Below, one piece after another: positions 16,451-23,914 of a stretch of 64,000 bases of DNA (its first letter is position 1; every line of letters starts with the position of its first letter). Below the pieces are notes generated by a model. The model worked only from the letters and a program-made list of their open reading frames with translations, made no database searches and had not been told where the DNA came from. This DNA comes from CAYMWF01 sp964394085 [NCBI: uncultured Gemmatimonadota bacterium] (GTDB lineage: Bacteria; GCA-2686955; CAYMWF01). The stretch spans positions 1 through 64,000 of the forward strand of contig CAYMWF010000018.1 in NCBI GenBank assembly GCA_964394085.1, written 5' to 3'. The position numbers and the translations under genes are program-made.

Positions 16451-16595
16451 TCTCACGTGGAGAAATATTATGTAAGCCCGTATGGGCAGAAAAAGCCGGA
16501 ATCGAAGGATTTTCCCCATGTGGAGAAATATTATGTAAACCTGAAAACGACTGCACCAGGGAATCGGCGGATTTTCTTCACCTGGAGAAATCCGG
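16451..16595. repeat. three spaced direct repeats, period 62-63 bp
   Basis: Copies of CA(C/T)GTGGAGAAATATTATG begin at 16454 and 16517, and a truncated copy (CACCTGGAGAAAT) at 16579. The preceding bases are also shared between copies 2 and 3: GGAATCG then GGATTTTC. The unit is an older tandem duplication around the CACGTG motif. Confidence 0.75.
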
Positions 16596-16667
16596 CGGGT
16601 TGGAAGTGTGGTGTAACTAACTTAGTTGAAGGCGTTATGGCTGGTTTACAATTACCGGAGCCGCCGT

Positions 16668-17450
16668 TCACCTCCCGGGGCGCGAGCGGAGCCCCTTCTC
16701 GATCCGGAAGGCGATGTCCTTCCAGACGACGACGATGAACATCCACCAGAGCACGATCCAGAGCGGCACGCCCCCGATCCAGCCCAGGTGGTACCGGTGG
16801 AGATGGCCGAGCTGGATATAGAGGATCTCGACGATCGGGCCCCCGAGGAGAAAGATGCCCACGAGTTTCAGGTCATGCCTCGTCGGGCGGAAGAGGATCA
16901 GGTACGCGATGATCGCCCCGAGAAAGGGGAGCCACGAGAGGATGGGATTTTCGTACAGGCGATAGATCGTCCAGCGTGTCGCGAACACGAGCGCAAGCAG
17001 CGCGGCGACCCGGACGCCCCCGCTTCGGATCTTCCAGCCGCCGAGCCCGATCTCGTCCGCCGGTTCCGCCGCCGGCTCGAGAACGCTCCACCGGGCCAGC
17101 CGGGCGACGAACCGGAGTATCATTCCCCAGAAAAGCAGCATCCAGATCGGTATCGTAGACCAGGCGAAGAAGTGGGGCACGGTATAGTCGTAAATTCCCT
17201 TCCGGCAGACCGAGTTCCAGTCATTGAAAGCGCCGAGCACCGTGCACGCGGCGAGAAAGATCACCTCCGCCCTGAGATTCACATCTTCAGCGGGAGCGAT
17301 CCGGGCGAGCACGGCCATGCGGGCCGCCAGAATGAGCGGCACGAAAGCGGTCATGAAGACGAGACGGTCGCCGGCCGTGCATATTGTTGCGCTCACCAGC
17401 GCCACCACGCAGGCATCGATGGCAACGAGTCTGTTCGAATCCGGTTTCAT
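16668..17450 (-). CDS. integral membrane protein of unknown function, 260 aa
   Basis: About seven hydrophobic segments are visible, for example VAIDACVVALVSATICTAG, RLVFMTAFVPLILAARMAVL, FAWSTIPIWMLLFWGMILRF and GVPLWIVLWWMFIVVVWKDI. Conserved-looking polar spots in loops are FNDWNSVCRKGIYDYTVPHFFAW, a TRWTIYRLYENP loop and a HRYHLGW motif near the end. Its ATG lies 1 nt after the radical SAM gene stop, so the two are co-translated. No family recalled with confidence. The histidine and tyrosine-rich loops could bind a cofactor or substrate, but this is speculation. Confidence 0.7.
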   Translation of the reverse strand: MKPDSNRLVAIDACVVALVSATICTAGDRLVFMTAFVPLILAARMAVLARIAPAEDVNLRAEVIFLAACTVLGAFNDWNSVCRKGIYDYTVPHFFAWSTIPIWMLLFWGMILRFVARLARWSVLEPAAEPADEIGLGGWKIRSGGVRVAALLALVFATRWTIYRLYENPILSWLPFLGAIIAYLILFRPTRHDLKLVGIFLLGGPIVEILYIQLGHLHRYHLGWIGGVPLWIVLWWMFIVVVWKDIAFRIEKGLRSRPGR

Positions 17451-17451
17451 G

Positions 17452-18735
17452 TCATCCGGACCTCCGGCGGAACGCGAAATCGAAGATTTCCTGGAGGATG
17501 CCCCCTTTCACGGGGTGCCGGATACCTTCCATGTAGCGGGCCGTCGTGTAGTTCTGGGCCCAGGCGCACTCGCCGCCGCACTGATTCTCCGCCGGTCCAT
17601 GGAAGAAGTCGGGGTTGACCAGCTTCCTTCCGGCCGCATACGCCTCGTCGAAGCTCCGGTAGGCCGGCAGGTTCAGGTTCACGGGCTTCACGTTCGCCGA
17701 CGCCCGGCACGGCCAGCATAGCTCGCCGTTCGACCAGACGTGCGGTTTGAGAGCCGTGAAACACCGGTAGTTTCTCGCGAACAGCAGCTGCTCGAGGCGG
17801 CTCGACCCGACGAGCCTGTACCCGGCCTTCTTTCGAGCGAGGATCCGGTCGGCGAGGGCCACGTACGAGGGGTCGGCCAGCAGGGCACGGTTCGGCTCGT
17901 GACGCAGGTTCTCGGGGACGGGCACGTACCAGACCCCCAGGTCGCAGGCCAGATCGAGGACGGCCGCGGCCTCGTCGATCGATTCCGGTGTAATGACCGT
18001 GTTGATGACCAGCTTGAACTTTATCTCGCGGGCCAGCTCCCTCAGGAGGAGCAGGTTCACGACGACCTGGCGCGCTTTCTTGATACCCCAGATCTTGTTG
18101 AGCTTCTGCAGGTTCAATCCATCGAGGCTCACGATCACGATGTCCATCTGCCAGAGGAAGTTCCGCCACTCCGGCTTGGTCAGCCTCTGGTGGATCAGGC
18201 TGCCGTTCGTGTTGATCATGTTCGGGAAGTAACCCAGCTTCCACGCGTGATCCAGCAACTCGGGAAGGTCCTCCCGAAGGGTCGGCTCGCCCCCGCACCA
18301 GTAGATCGCAGAGGTCCCCGTTCGCATGACTTCGAGCAGGCGTTTCCCAAGCTCCGTATCGAGCCTGGCGGGATCGGGCAGGTCGAAGTACGCGTCACCC
18401 TGGTGGTTGTCGCAGTACCTGCAGCGGAAGTTGCAGTCGTTCAACATCGTCCAGATGACGTAGAGCGGTCTGAGCGCGTGATCGTCCTTCCTGACCCGGC
18501 GCCGGTTGATGACGAAGTTCTCCCCCGCCTTGGCGAGGGCGGACGCCTTCCTTCGCACATCCCTTACCCGTTCGAAGGTTGAGATCTCCGAACTCCTCCT
18601 GATGACGGGGCGGATCTTCGCTGCAAGCTCTCTTGCCTCCTCAAAGCAGTTCGCGAAATCCGGGTGACCCTCGCGAGGTACATAGAGCTTGAACGGCGGG
18701 AGACCTTCGGATCTGCCAAGCGATAGTTTGCTCAC
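17452..18735 (-). CDS. radical SAM enzyme with C-terminal cysteine-rich region
   Basis: The protein is 427 aa with a GTG start. The [4Fe-4S]/SAM site is C101-x3-C105-x2-C108 (NDCNFRCRYCDN). It is followed by IYWCGGEPTLREDLPELL (the GGEPT motif) and a TIM-barrel pattern including VSLDGL. The C-terminal region has five further cysteines (CFTALK, CWPC, CGGEC), resembling a SPASM/twitch auxiliary-cluster region. Such enzymes modify peptides, lipids or small molecules; no precursor peptide is visible nearby. It is coupled to a downstream integral membrane protein, so a lipid or membrane-associated substrate is a reasonable guess. Confidence 0.85.
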   Translation of the reverse strand: MSKLSLGRSEGLPPFKLYVPREGHPDFANCFEEARELAAKIRPVIRRSSEISTFERVRDVRRKASALAKAGENFVINRRRVRKDDHALRPLYVIWTMLNDCNFRCRYCDNHQGDAYFDLPDPARLDTELGKRLLEVMRTGTSAIYWCGGEPTLREDLPELLDHAWKLGYFPNMINTNGSLIHQRLTKPEWRNFLWQMDIVIVSLDGLNLQKLNKIWGIKKARQVVVNLLLLRELAREIKFKLVINTVITPESIDEAAAVLDLACDLGVWYVPVPENLRHEPNRALLADPSYVALADRILARKKAGYRLVGSSRLEQLLFARNYRCFTALKPHVWSNGELCWPCRASANVKPVNLNLPAYRSFDEAYAAGRKLVNPDFFHGPAENQCGGECAWAQNYTTARYMEGIRHPVKGGILQEIFDFAFRRRSG

Positions 18736-18864
18736 CTTCTCTCTTCCCGGGCCGCGCCTTCTGCAGGATCGCCGAATCCTGTCAACGGGAAGACGGCGAG
18801 GCCTTCCCGTTCATGCAGATGCTCTGGTGGAGGGTGAAATTGTATAGACTGTTCCGGGCTCGCT

Positions 18865-19908
18865 CTACTGAGCCTTCCCCACGTGGTCGATATCGCCGAC
18901 GTCCCGCGTGACCGTTCTCACCGCCTGCCCGCAGTTGCCCTCGATGGTCACGTAACGGGTGCTCTCCGTGATGCCCAGGGATGGATCATCGACCCAGTAC
19001 GCCAGGATGACGCTGTGTCCGCCGTCCCACAGGGAAAAGTAGTCTCCCGACGCGGGAATGTATGTGCCGTTCAGGATCTGCGCCTGCGTATAAAGCCTGC
19101 CGAGATTGGAGAAAAAGCTCCGCATGTCGGACGTGCCGATGCTGCCGGTGGGAGTATCCCAGCCGTCCCTGCGCAGACACCATGACGCGAACTCGCTGCA
19201 CCATGAATTTCCTGTTCCGTACTTGTATCCGTCGGTCTTTCCGAGATCCCTCACTCCGAAATTGACCGCGGCCTGGACCGGAAGATTCATATCGCGGACC
19301 TTCCGCCACAGGGTCCTGGCCGCGAGGCCCACGTGAGAATCATTGGGGGAATCGAGCCAGTCATCGTAGTTCCAGTCGAGGATCGTCTCGCTGGAGTGAA
19401 TGAGCTTGACTCTTTCTATCTTTATTCCGTCGCCGGAGACTGTTCTGAGGGTGATGTAGTCCCAGGATTCCTGCTGGAGGTTCTCCATGAATTCTCTGAT
19501 CGATTCCTGGTTCAGGTCCCATGTCATGGTGGCTCCCAGGGGAAAATGGGGGCTCGTGGAATACCCGAGAAGGCGGAGGTTGTCGTCCGGTCCGAAGTCC
19601 ATGTATATATATTCGGCGTCGCTTCCCGCGGTGCTCGGAGACGAGGCGATATAGATTGTTATTTTATTGTCGCCGGTCATCGGTCCGGTGCCGTCGCTGT
19701 CGAGATAAACCTCCTCGGCATGCTGGTCGCTTTCCCATTCCAGATTCTGGAGCACCACATCTTCCTCACCGGGCGGGGAGGGTCTCAGATTGGGGATTGC
19801 CGGGTCCAGTAAACCTTCGTCGACCTCTGTGTCCGCCCCTGCAGCGAGGACAAACAAGATCAGAGAAAGAAGCATAGCGACAATTGAGAATACTGACGTT
19901 TTTGTCAT
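18865..19908 (-). CDS. secreted CHAP-domain (papain-like) protein, 347 aa
   Basis: Start chosen at 19908 (MTKTSVFSIV), because it begins a signal peptide (to about residue 24) and has GGGAG 9 nt upstream; a frame to 20118 lacks these. Residues 200-347 look like a CHAP domain: Cys237 in NSWCSEFASW, His298 in WDGGHSVILAYW, and an EGN motif (N325) followed by a TRDV strand. CHAP enzymes usually cleave peptidoglycan amide bonds. Residues 40-190 form a separate beta-rich region. It lies downstream of the four-gene membrane operon on the same strand, with a 235-bp gap that shows nothing else. Confidence 0.75.
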   Translation of the reverse strand: MTKTSVFSIVAMLLSLILFVLAAGADTEVDEGLLDPAIPNLRPSPPGEEDVVLQNLEWESDQHAEEVYLDSDGTGPMTGDNKITIYIASSPSTAGSDAEYIYMDFGPDDNLRLLGYSTSPHFPLGATMTWDLNQESIREFMENLQQESWDYITLRTVSGDGIKIERVKLIHSSETILDWNYDDWLDSPNDSHVGLAARTLWRKVRDMNLPVQAAVNFGVRDLGKTDGYKYGTGNSWCSEFASWCLRRDGWDTPTGSIGTSDMRSFFSNLGRLYTQAQILNGTYIPASGDYFSLWDGGHSVILAYWVDDPSLGITESTRYVTIEGNCGQAVRTVTRDVGDIDHVGKAQ

Positions 19909-20143
19909 TGCGGGGTCTCCCTCCATGGATGTTTCGGGGTAGAGCGATCTGCCGGACTCACCGGCTTCCCGCCCGCTGTTCTCTTTCGAATCGCCCCGAT
20001 GGAGGGGCAATTCAACACGGCCCTTGCGTTTGTTTCGTGCTCGATTCGTCGATTTATATCGGTTTTCCCTTTTTCCGACCTTGTTTTTGAATGTAACCGA
20101 CGAACAGGGTTGGATCAAATGGAATCGAGGAATTGTCTGTTTA

Positions 20144-20830
20144 TTATTGGATAATGCCGAGCCAGTCTATGAAAAGAAAATTGAAACGGCCGATGGCGAG
20201 GGAGACACGCCCCATCACCGTGTATCCGAAGCTGGCGCCGAACCCGACCATGATCATGATCGTTCCGAAGGTGGAGATGTGTTTCAGCACACCCTTGTGC
20301 TCCGAGGAGAAGAAGAAATATGTAAGGGTCGCCATCACTCCGACCAGGATGAGGACCTGGGAGCTGCCGTCGTAGAAGGTCGCGAAATCGGCCCTGGTAA
20401 GCAGCGTGCCCTCGATCTGCTTGAGAATCGTTGCTTCGAAGGTGGCCGGGATGCTCATGCCGAGCCCGTATCCCAGGGTGAAGGCCATCGGAATGCGCAC
20501 GAGCCATGACCGCTTCCTGCTGAACTGGGCGAAAAAGAGGAGGCCGATGCATACCCATACGATAAGTATGAAGTTGTTTTCGTAGAGCGGGTTGAACAGG
20601 TGAAGCGAAACTCCGTTCCGGGCCGCTTCCTGAAAGGCTCCGTAAAGCGGCTCGATGATCGCCGGCCTCATGACCTGGTGGTACGAAATCGATACGAAAT
20701 ACCCGTTGCTGACACCCACGAAAACGTGTTCGGCAAACCTGTAGAAAGGGTTGTCTTTATATAGGAAGCTGAAAATGCAAAGCGTCAGAAACGCCGCGAT
20801 CCAGACCCAGATATCCGTGGAAATATTCAT
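20144..20830 (-). CDS. membrane protein of an uncharacterised operon, 228 aa
   Basis: Six or so hydrophobic segments are visible: WVWIAAFLTLCIFSFLY, FVFVGVSNGYFVSISY-like, FILIVWVCIGLLFFAQF, RIPMAFTLGYGLGMSI, VLILVGVMATLTYFFF and ISTFGTIMIMVGFGASFGY. The loop KDNPFYRFAEHVFVGVSNGY is distinctive. Its ATG overlaps the upstream stop in an ATGA, so it is the last cistron of a tightly coupled four-gene unit. No family assigned. Confidence 0.75.
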   Translation of the reverse strand: MNISTDIWVWIAAFLTLCIFSFLYKDNPFYRFAEHVFVGVSNGYFVSISYHQVMRPAIIEPLYGAFQEAARNGVSLHLFNPLYENNFILIVWVCIGLLFFAQFSRKRSWLVRIPMAFTLGYGLGMSIPATFEATILKQIEGTLLTRADFATFYDGSSQVLILVGVMATLTYFFFSSEHKGVLKHISTFGTIMIMVGFGASFGYTVMGRVSLAIGRFNFLFIDWLGIIQ

Positions 20831-21696
20831 CCTTGGTTCCTTCTGCTCATGAAATATCCGAGGTTCCCCAGAATCACGAGAAAGATGATGGCGAGATGCG
20901 AAGTGCTCTGGCTTCCCATCGCTTCGAGGGCTTTGCGCCGCCCCTCGATCTCGAGCTCGGTCTCAACCAGCTCCTCGTACTCGGCCGCTCCCTTCATGCC
21001 GGCGATCATGCCGGAGAACTGACCCGAATCCAGGTAGGGATAAAGGTCGGCGGCAGACACGGCGGTGACGGCGGCGCCCACGGCCAGGCCGAACCTGTTC
21101 TGGGCGTAGGACACGTATGAAACCGGGGTGGAGGAGGATGAGAAGCAGACGAGAAGGCCCACGTTGTTATAGTTCCTGATGGTGTCGAGCAGCGGGAGCT
21201 CCTCGGTCGGATTGCCGTAAAAATCCTCCGGGTAGACCTCGCGAACCGACTTTCCGAGCCCCAGGATCACCACCAGCACGGGCGTCTGCCACCCGAGATT
21301 CACTGCGTCTTCTCCGTAGATGATACTGTCTGCCCGGCATGTGGCGCGGCTGTTGAATTCGTCCACCACCTGGGCGAAACCCTGTGCGGCGAGGCCCGTG
21401 CCGGTGGGATAGAGCGACAAAATGCCCACCGGAATCTTTCTCTTGAATGCATGCCTGAGCATCGAAATATACATGGGGCTCAGCTCGGGTTCACCCTGCG
21501 GGTCGTAATCCACCGAGAGGAACAGCGCCTGCCCATCGGGAATCGCTTCGACCGCATCGAACATTTTCTGAACCGGCGTCAGAACCCTGATCGGCTGCCG
21601 GAAGGGGAAAAGTATCGGAATGATAATGACGACCGCGACACCGAGGAAAACGATCCGCCTGTCGATCGACATTATCCTGATCCAGAAAGAGTTCAT
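20827..21696 (-). CDS. membrane-anchored protein with soluble domain between two TM helices
   Basis: The protein is 289 aa. Start at 21696 (MNSFWIRIMS), chosen because TAGGAGGAAACGA precedes it and it overlaps the upstream stop (ATGA). An N-terminal helix (IVFLGVAVVIIIPILFPF) and a C-terminal helix (LAIIFLVILGNLGYFMS) bracket a soluble alpha/beta region. That region has PDGQALFLSVDYDPQGEPELSPM, RKIPVGILSLYPTG and PVLVVILGLGKSV. The alternating strands and glycine loops look Rossmann-like, but no catalytic motif was recognised. Coupled to both neighbours. Confidence 0.75.
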   Translation of the reverse strand: MNSFWIRIMSIDRRIVFLGVAVVIIIPILFPFRQPIRVLTPVQKMFDAVEAIPDGQALFLSVDYDPQGEPELSPMYISMLRHAFKRKIPVGILSLYPTGTGLAAQGFAQVVDEFNSRATCRADSIIYGEDAVNLGWQTPVLVVILGLGKSVREVYPEDFYGNPTEELPLLDTIRNYNNVGLLVCFSSSSTPVSYVSYAQNRFGLAVGAAVTAVSAADLYPYLDSGQFSGMIAGMKGAAEYEELVETELEIEGRRKALEAMGSQSTSHLAIIFLVILGNLGYFMSRRNQG

Positions 21697-22496
21697 TCGT
21701 TTCCTCCTAGCCAGCTTCGTTCGATACCGAGGATGATCTTTATCGAAGTAGCGATTATTCCGACACTCACCCCGAAAGCAATCCCTCTCTTCGATGCGGT
21801 ATTCGGTATCTCCATTATCCACTGCGACACGCTGGACAGGGGGACGTTTCTGAGAAGAAACGCGGTGACCAGCGACGCGGCGAACCCGGCGGCCAGCGTA
21901 ATCCCCATCCGGTAGTTTTCAGTCATGAAAGCCCTGATCGAGAAGTAGAGGCCGGCAAAAGCGAGGAGTCCGAAAATGATCATATTCATGGGGAGCATGT
22001 CGCCGAGGGGAACCACTCCCAGCATAACGATGAATGCGGCGCCGAGCAGAAGTCCTGATGCGAAGTTGCGAACCCTGAAGGCGCGGTACGCGGCCGAGCT
22101 CATGTAGAAGGCGAGAAGGCTGAACATGGTGGCGCCGAGCGGAACCGTCATGTAATCGAAAATATGCTGTATGTCGAAACTGAAGGAGCCTACCCGCGTG
22201 ACGAGCGGGCCTTCTCCGTCCATGCCCCCGAAGATTCCGATAACAGCCGAGCCGAAGAAACATACGAACATGACCACGCTGTACTGCCACCGCTCCCGCC
22301 TGCGCTTTATCCTGTCCCAGTGGTGGACGAAGAGGCTTCCCAGCCCGAGAACTATGGCGAACAGGCCGATGATGCGGAGGATCTTGTAGAGCATGAGATC
22401 CTCGGTCTGCCTGACAATCGGGTGGGGCATGAAGTAGGCGGTGAACCCCAGGAGACCCAGGAAGAGCACCAGTTTCAGCGGAAGTTTTATTCTCAT
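21693..22496 (-). CDS. polytopic membrane protein, 267 aa
   Basis: About eight hydrophobic segments are visible, including LKLVLFLGLLGFTAYFM, RIIGLFAIVLGLGSLFV, YSVVMFVCFFGSAVIGIFGG, TMFSLLAFYMSSAAYRAF and GITLAAGFAASLVTAFLL. A loop DGEGPLVTRVGSFSFDIQHIFDYM lies between segments 3 and 4. SD AGGACT precedes the ATG. It is the second gene of the operon, 37 bp after the DUF6754-like gene. Function unknown. Confidence 0.75.
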   Translation of the reverse strand: MRIKLPLKLVLFLGLLGFTAYFMPHPIVRQTEDLMLYKILRIIGLFAIVLGLGSLFVHHWDRIKRRRERWQYSVVMFVCFFGSAVIGIFGGMDGEGPLVTRVGSFSFDIQHIFDYMTVPLGATMFSLLAFYMSSAAYRAFRVRNFASGLLLGAAFIVMLGVVPLGDMLPMNMIIFGLLAFAGLYFSIRAFMTENYRMGITLAAGFAASLVTAFLLRNVPLSSVSQWIMEIPNTASKRGIAFGVSVGIIATSIKIILGIERSWLGGNE

Positions 22497-22533
22497 GTTT
22501 TAGTCCTGTAGATTTCTGCTTTCCGAAACATGG

Positions 22534-23769
22534 TCAGATAACACCCAGAATCCGGTCGACGGGAATGCCCGTTACAAGAGCGAAAACACTCCCGAGAATT
22601 ATCGCCAGCAGTATAACGAGCTTTATAGCGTCCTGGCCTTTTACAGCGCCGAGGAACTGGGGATTCTGGGATATGTATGCCGATGCGGCGTAGAATTCCT
22701 CGCCGATTAGAGTGAAGTCGCATGCTGTGATGAAGAACGGAAGCTGCGCGAGAGAATCGCTGCCCGCAATCTGCACCGCACCGGTCATGGCGCCCGTTTC
22801 GGCGAGCAGCAGCGATTCGGCGTAGAACATGCCCATGAAGAAGTTGGTGGCCGGTTTCTCCCTCACCATGATTCCGTCCACCGATGCGACGAAAGCGAAC
22901 TGGTCGTTCGCCACGAAGAAGACCGAGTCAGAATTGTAAGAGTCGGGCCTGCCGGTGGAGTAGTAGGACTCCTTCACGATCTCGCGAGCCACGGTGAAGA
23001 CGATCGGGTCGATGTTCGGCACGATCAGCGGAGTTTCATACTCGGCGGTTTTTTTGGCGATCTCCCCTAGAATATTCAACCCGGCGATGGTGGCGACGTC
23101 TTCGATATAGGATGTTCCGGGCACGAACAGAATAGGCTTTCCCATCTCGGTGGCGCGCCCCACCGCTTCTTCGACCGCCGAAAGTCCCGCGATCTCCCTG
23201 ATGAAAACTTCCTTTCCTCTCGTCGCCTGGTTGACGAAAAAGAAGAAGAGGATAAATATGATCAGGCAGCCGGTGCCGGTTCTGAGAAGCTTGGTCTTGT
23301 TGAAGGTCTGGTAAGATGCAGCGACCGGTGAATCGATTTCAATGTCGATGAAGTCATCGCCCGTCCACGCTCTCAGGAAATAGGTGTATTCGATTCCGTC
23401 GAACGCATCGTCGTCTATGGTTGAGCGTAAAATCGGCGCGATCACCCCGACCAGGTGCTCGGCCCCGTCTGGTTCGATCCGTATAACCTCGAGCCGGTCG
23501 GGCGACCAGGGTTCAGGAGCCGTCCACTCCAGGATGATCCTGCCGCCCTCGTCGTCCGGGACATCCCGTCCGGTGAAGACAACACCCTGAGAATCCGCCC
23601 CCAGGCACTCCTGCGTCACTCCGGTCGTTAAAAGAAGAATCGCCGCGGTAATGAAGAGGGGAATAACCCATTTAAGCCGCGAAGTTACCGGATAACCGGA
23701 AATCCTCCCCGTTCCTTTGAACCGGCGGTTCATTCCGGATATCGCTGATTTGAAAATGGCTGGATTCAT
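22534..23769 (-). CDS. DUF6754-like membrane protein, first gene of a four-gene unit
   Basis: The protein is 411 aa; start at 23769 (MNPAIFKSAISG) after GAGAGGG. Order: N-terminal signal/anchor (WVIPLFITAAILLLTTGV), a fibronectin-III-like domain (VVFTGRDVPDDEGGRIILEW to YTYFLRAW), a TM helix (GTGCLIIFILFFFFVNQA), a soluble domain starting IREIAGLSAVEEAVGRATEMGKP with ILFVPGTS, then a C-terminal TM (AIKLVILLAIILGSVFALVTG). From memory the RATEMGKP...PGT domain corresponds to DUF6754; this needs a profile search. Role unknown. Its partners downstream are all membrane proteins, which suggests a complex. Confidence 0.7.
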   Translation of the reverse strand: MNPAIFKSAISGMNRRFKGTGRISGYPVTSRLKWVIPLFITAAILLLTTGVTQECLGADSQGVVFTGRDVPDDEGGRIILEWTAPEPWSPDRLEVIRIEPDGAEHLVGVIAPILRSTIDDDAFDGIEYTYFLRAWTGDDFIDIEIDSPVAASYQTFNKTKLLRTGTGCLIIFILFFFFVNQATRGKEVFIREIAGLSAVEEAVGRATEMGKPILFVPGTSYIEDVATIAGLNILGEIAKKTAEYETPLIVPNIDPIVFTVAREIVKESYYSTGRPDSYNSDSVFFVANDQFAFVASVDGIMVREKPATNFFMGMFYAESLLLAETGAMTGAVQIAGSDSLAQLPFFITACDFTLIGEEFYAASAYISQNPQFLGAVKGQDAIKLVILLAIILGSVFALVTGIPVDRILGVI

Positions 23770-23914
23770 GGTTCCCTCTCGGGTGGGGGATGCTCCGAAA
23801 CCTGCCGCATTTCTCGGGCGGCGGCGAAAACAGGTGGAGAATGAACGCAATATACCCGAAACCTGTCCGCCGGGCAAAGAAAATCAAACCGGGATTGCGG
23901 CTCAGTCTGATAAT

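Larger units (their letters stand above)
15856..16667. other. 812-bp non-coding gap with CACGTG motifs
   Basis: No credible gene. The first part carries a perfect 16-bp palindrome (15892-15907) and a half-similar site (15952-15961). The last part carries a three-copy spaced repeat (16451-16595). The middle (about 15970-16440) is CT-rich and shows nothing recognisable. Confidence 0.65.

Noticed and set aside
16451-16595. Possible CRISPR array (three repeats, regular spacing)
   Set aside because: Repeat cores are diverged, the intervening segments are partly similar to each other, and there are no cas genes.
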